A stretch of DNA of 6,666 bases from Sulfuritalea sp. (GTDB lineage Bacteria; Pseudomonadota; Gammaproteobacteria; Burkholderiales; Rhodocyclaceae), in assembly GCA_021738105.1 (NCBI GenBank), contig JAIPCS010000180.1:1-6666 (forward strand), in the 5' to 3' direction. Position numbers and translations under genes: made by a program. The notes beneath the pieces were generated by a model. That model was given only the letters and a program-made list of their open reading frames with translations. It searched no databases and was not told the DNA's origin. This document shows positions 6,110-6,666 of this stretch, piece by piece (position 1 is the first letter of the stretch; each line of letters begins with the position of its first letter).

Positions 6110-6666
6110 AGCGAGAACCTCGCTTCCAGCTCGTCGATTGAACCGTCTGTCTGTTCGTGTTCGGGGCGAAACGGCGGACGTTCGCCCTTGTACAGCACCT
6201 TGCCGACATTGAAGCCATCGTCGGTCATCAAGCGGCGCGCGGCGCGCGCGGCGTCTCCTGTGAAATCAACTACTGCGGTACGTACGATATCGCGCCATTC
6301 CGCCTGTTCAGGGCGGAAAGTGACGCAGGGGCTCAGGACCTGTACCAGCGAGAAGCCGGGGTGCTTGATGGCTTCAACGATAATTTGAGCCATATTGACC
6401 GGATCACTGCTGGAAACCCGTGCAATGAAGTTTGCGCCGGACGCCAAGCCCACCACCAATGGCTGGAAGGGATTGATACCGGTTCCTTCAGGCGTCAGTT
6501 TGCTGCCCTCCCAGTCAGGCGAGGTTGTTGGCGAAGCCTGGCCTTTGGTCATCCCATACACCTGGTTGTCCATGACGATATAGGTGATATCGACATTGCG
6601 GCGACAGGCATGCAGGAAGTGGTTGCCGCCGATTGAAAATCCGTCGCCATCACCTCCGGTAACCAG
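6106..6666 (-). CDS. korB: 2-oxoacid:ferredoxin oxidoreductase beta subunit, C-terminal part (5' end cut by window edge)
   Basis: The last 186 residues of a KorB/PorB-type subunit are visible; roughly the first third should lie beyond the right edge. The visible part opens with the thiamine-diphosphate and Mg binding motif GGDGDGFSIGG and continues to VMDNQVYGMTKGQ, the conserved Asn-containing end of that motif. LSPCVTF downstream is also typical. With an alpha subunit, expected upstream in korAB order, it would decarboxylate a 2-oxoacid such as 2-oxoglutarate, make the acyl-CoA and reduce ferredoxin. The KorB assignment over pyruvate or other relatives rests on overall resemblance and is likely but not proven. 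The gene ends in TGA overlapping the next ATG, so it is co-transcribed with the ferritin-like, ferredoxin and probably AOR genes, and could be the electron source for that ferredoxin. Confidence 0.88.
   Translation of the reverse strand: MVTGGDGDGFSIGGNHFLHACRRNVDITYIVMDNQVYGMTKGQASPTTSPDWEGSKLTPEGTGINPFQPLVVGLASGANFIARVSSSDPVNMAQIIVEAIKHPGFSLVQVLSPCVTFRPEQAEWRDIVRTAVVDFTGDAARAARRLMTDDGFNVGKVLYKGERPPFRPEHEQTDGSIDELEARFSL
6110..6124 (-). promoter_or_regulatory. Hairpin over the ribosome site at the korB/ferritin-like junction
   Basis: The minus strand reads AGCGAG-GTT-CTCGCT directly before the ATG at 6109: a perfect 6-bp stem with a three-base loop. Three of the four bases of the GAGG ribosome site (6118-6121) lie in the stem. 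The hairpin falls within the last korB codons, so a ribosome finishing korB would open it. With the ATGA overlap this suggests translational coupling. The structure is seen; its effect is inferred. Confidence 0.45.

Noticed and set aside
6231..6255. GC-only run resembling a simple repeat
   Set aside because: It encodes an Ala/Arg-rich stretch in frame within korB and is explained by codon choice.
5567..6388. Plus-strand open frame of 273 codons
   Set aside because: Antisense across the ferritin-like and korB genes, both well supported; no domain of its own.

Overview
All seven genes read on the minus strand, so transcription runs from the right edge to the left. The right part is a compact set: the end of a 2-oxoacid:ferredoxin oxidoreductase beta subunit (KorB type), a ferritin-like diiron protein, an 8-cysteine 2[4Fe-4S] ferredoxin, and a tungsten-type aldehyde:ferredoxin oxidoreductase (AOR) family protein of 774 residues that ends in a fused MoaD/ThiS domain with a free C-terminal Gly-Gly. 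To the left follow a phenylacetate-CoA-ligase-like adenylate-forming enzyme, a MarR-family regulator, and the first 239 residues of a second AOR paralogue that runs off the left edge.

The organism is probably an anaerobic or facultative Gram-negative bacterium. My best guess is a denitrifying betaproteobacterium of the Thauera/Azoarcus/Aromatoleum kind. This rests on the KorB plus Allochromatium-type ferredoxin pairing, the aryl-CoA-ligase-like gene, the MarR regulator and a GC content that I estimate by eye at about 55-60% in genes. I could not run a taxonomic search, so this is inference.

Layout: 6666-6106 korB (5' end outside the window); 6109-5576 ferritin-like, overlapping korB by ATGA; 5513-5256 ferredoxin; 5229-2905 AOR-MoaD fusion; 2813-1506 CoA ligase; 1321-848 MarR regulator, with a candidate promoter of its own in an AT-rich gap; 719-847 a control region with a candidate promoter and a 9-bp inverted repeat; 718-1 the second AOR (3' end outside the window).

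How they may work together (inference): KorAB and the ferredoxin form a low-potential electron module. The AOR enzymes either oxidise an aldehyde and reduce that ferredoxin, or use reduced ferredoxin to drive a difficult reduction. The ligase would activate the resulting, or incoming, carboxylic acid as a CoA thioester. The ferritin-like protein would protect oxygen-labile centres. The MarR protein probably senses the acid or its CoA ester and controls the second AOR through the repeat at 741-779. The substrate cannot be read from the sequence. The features most worth following are the MoaD fusion, the roughly 44-residue insertion next to the Fe-S cluster motif, and the duplicated AOR genes flanking the ligase and regulator.
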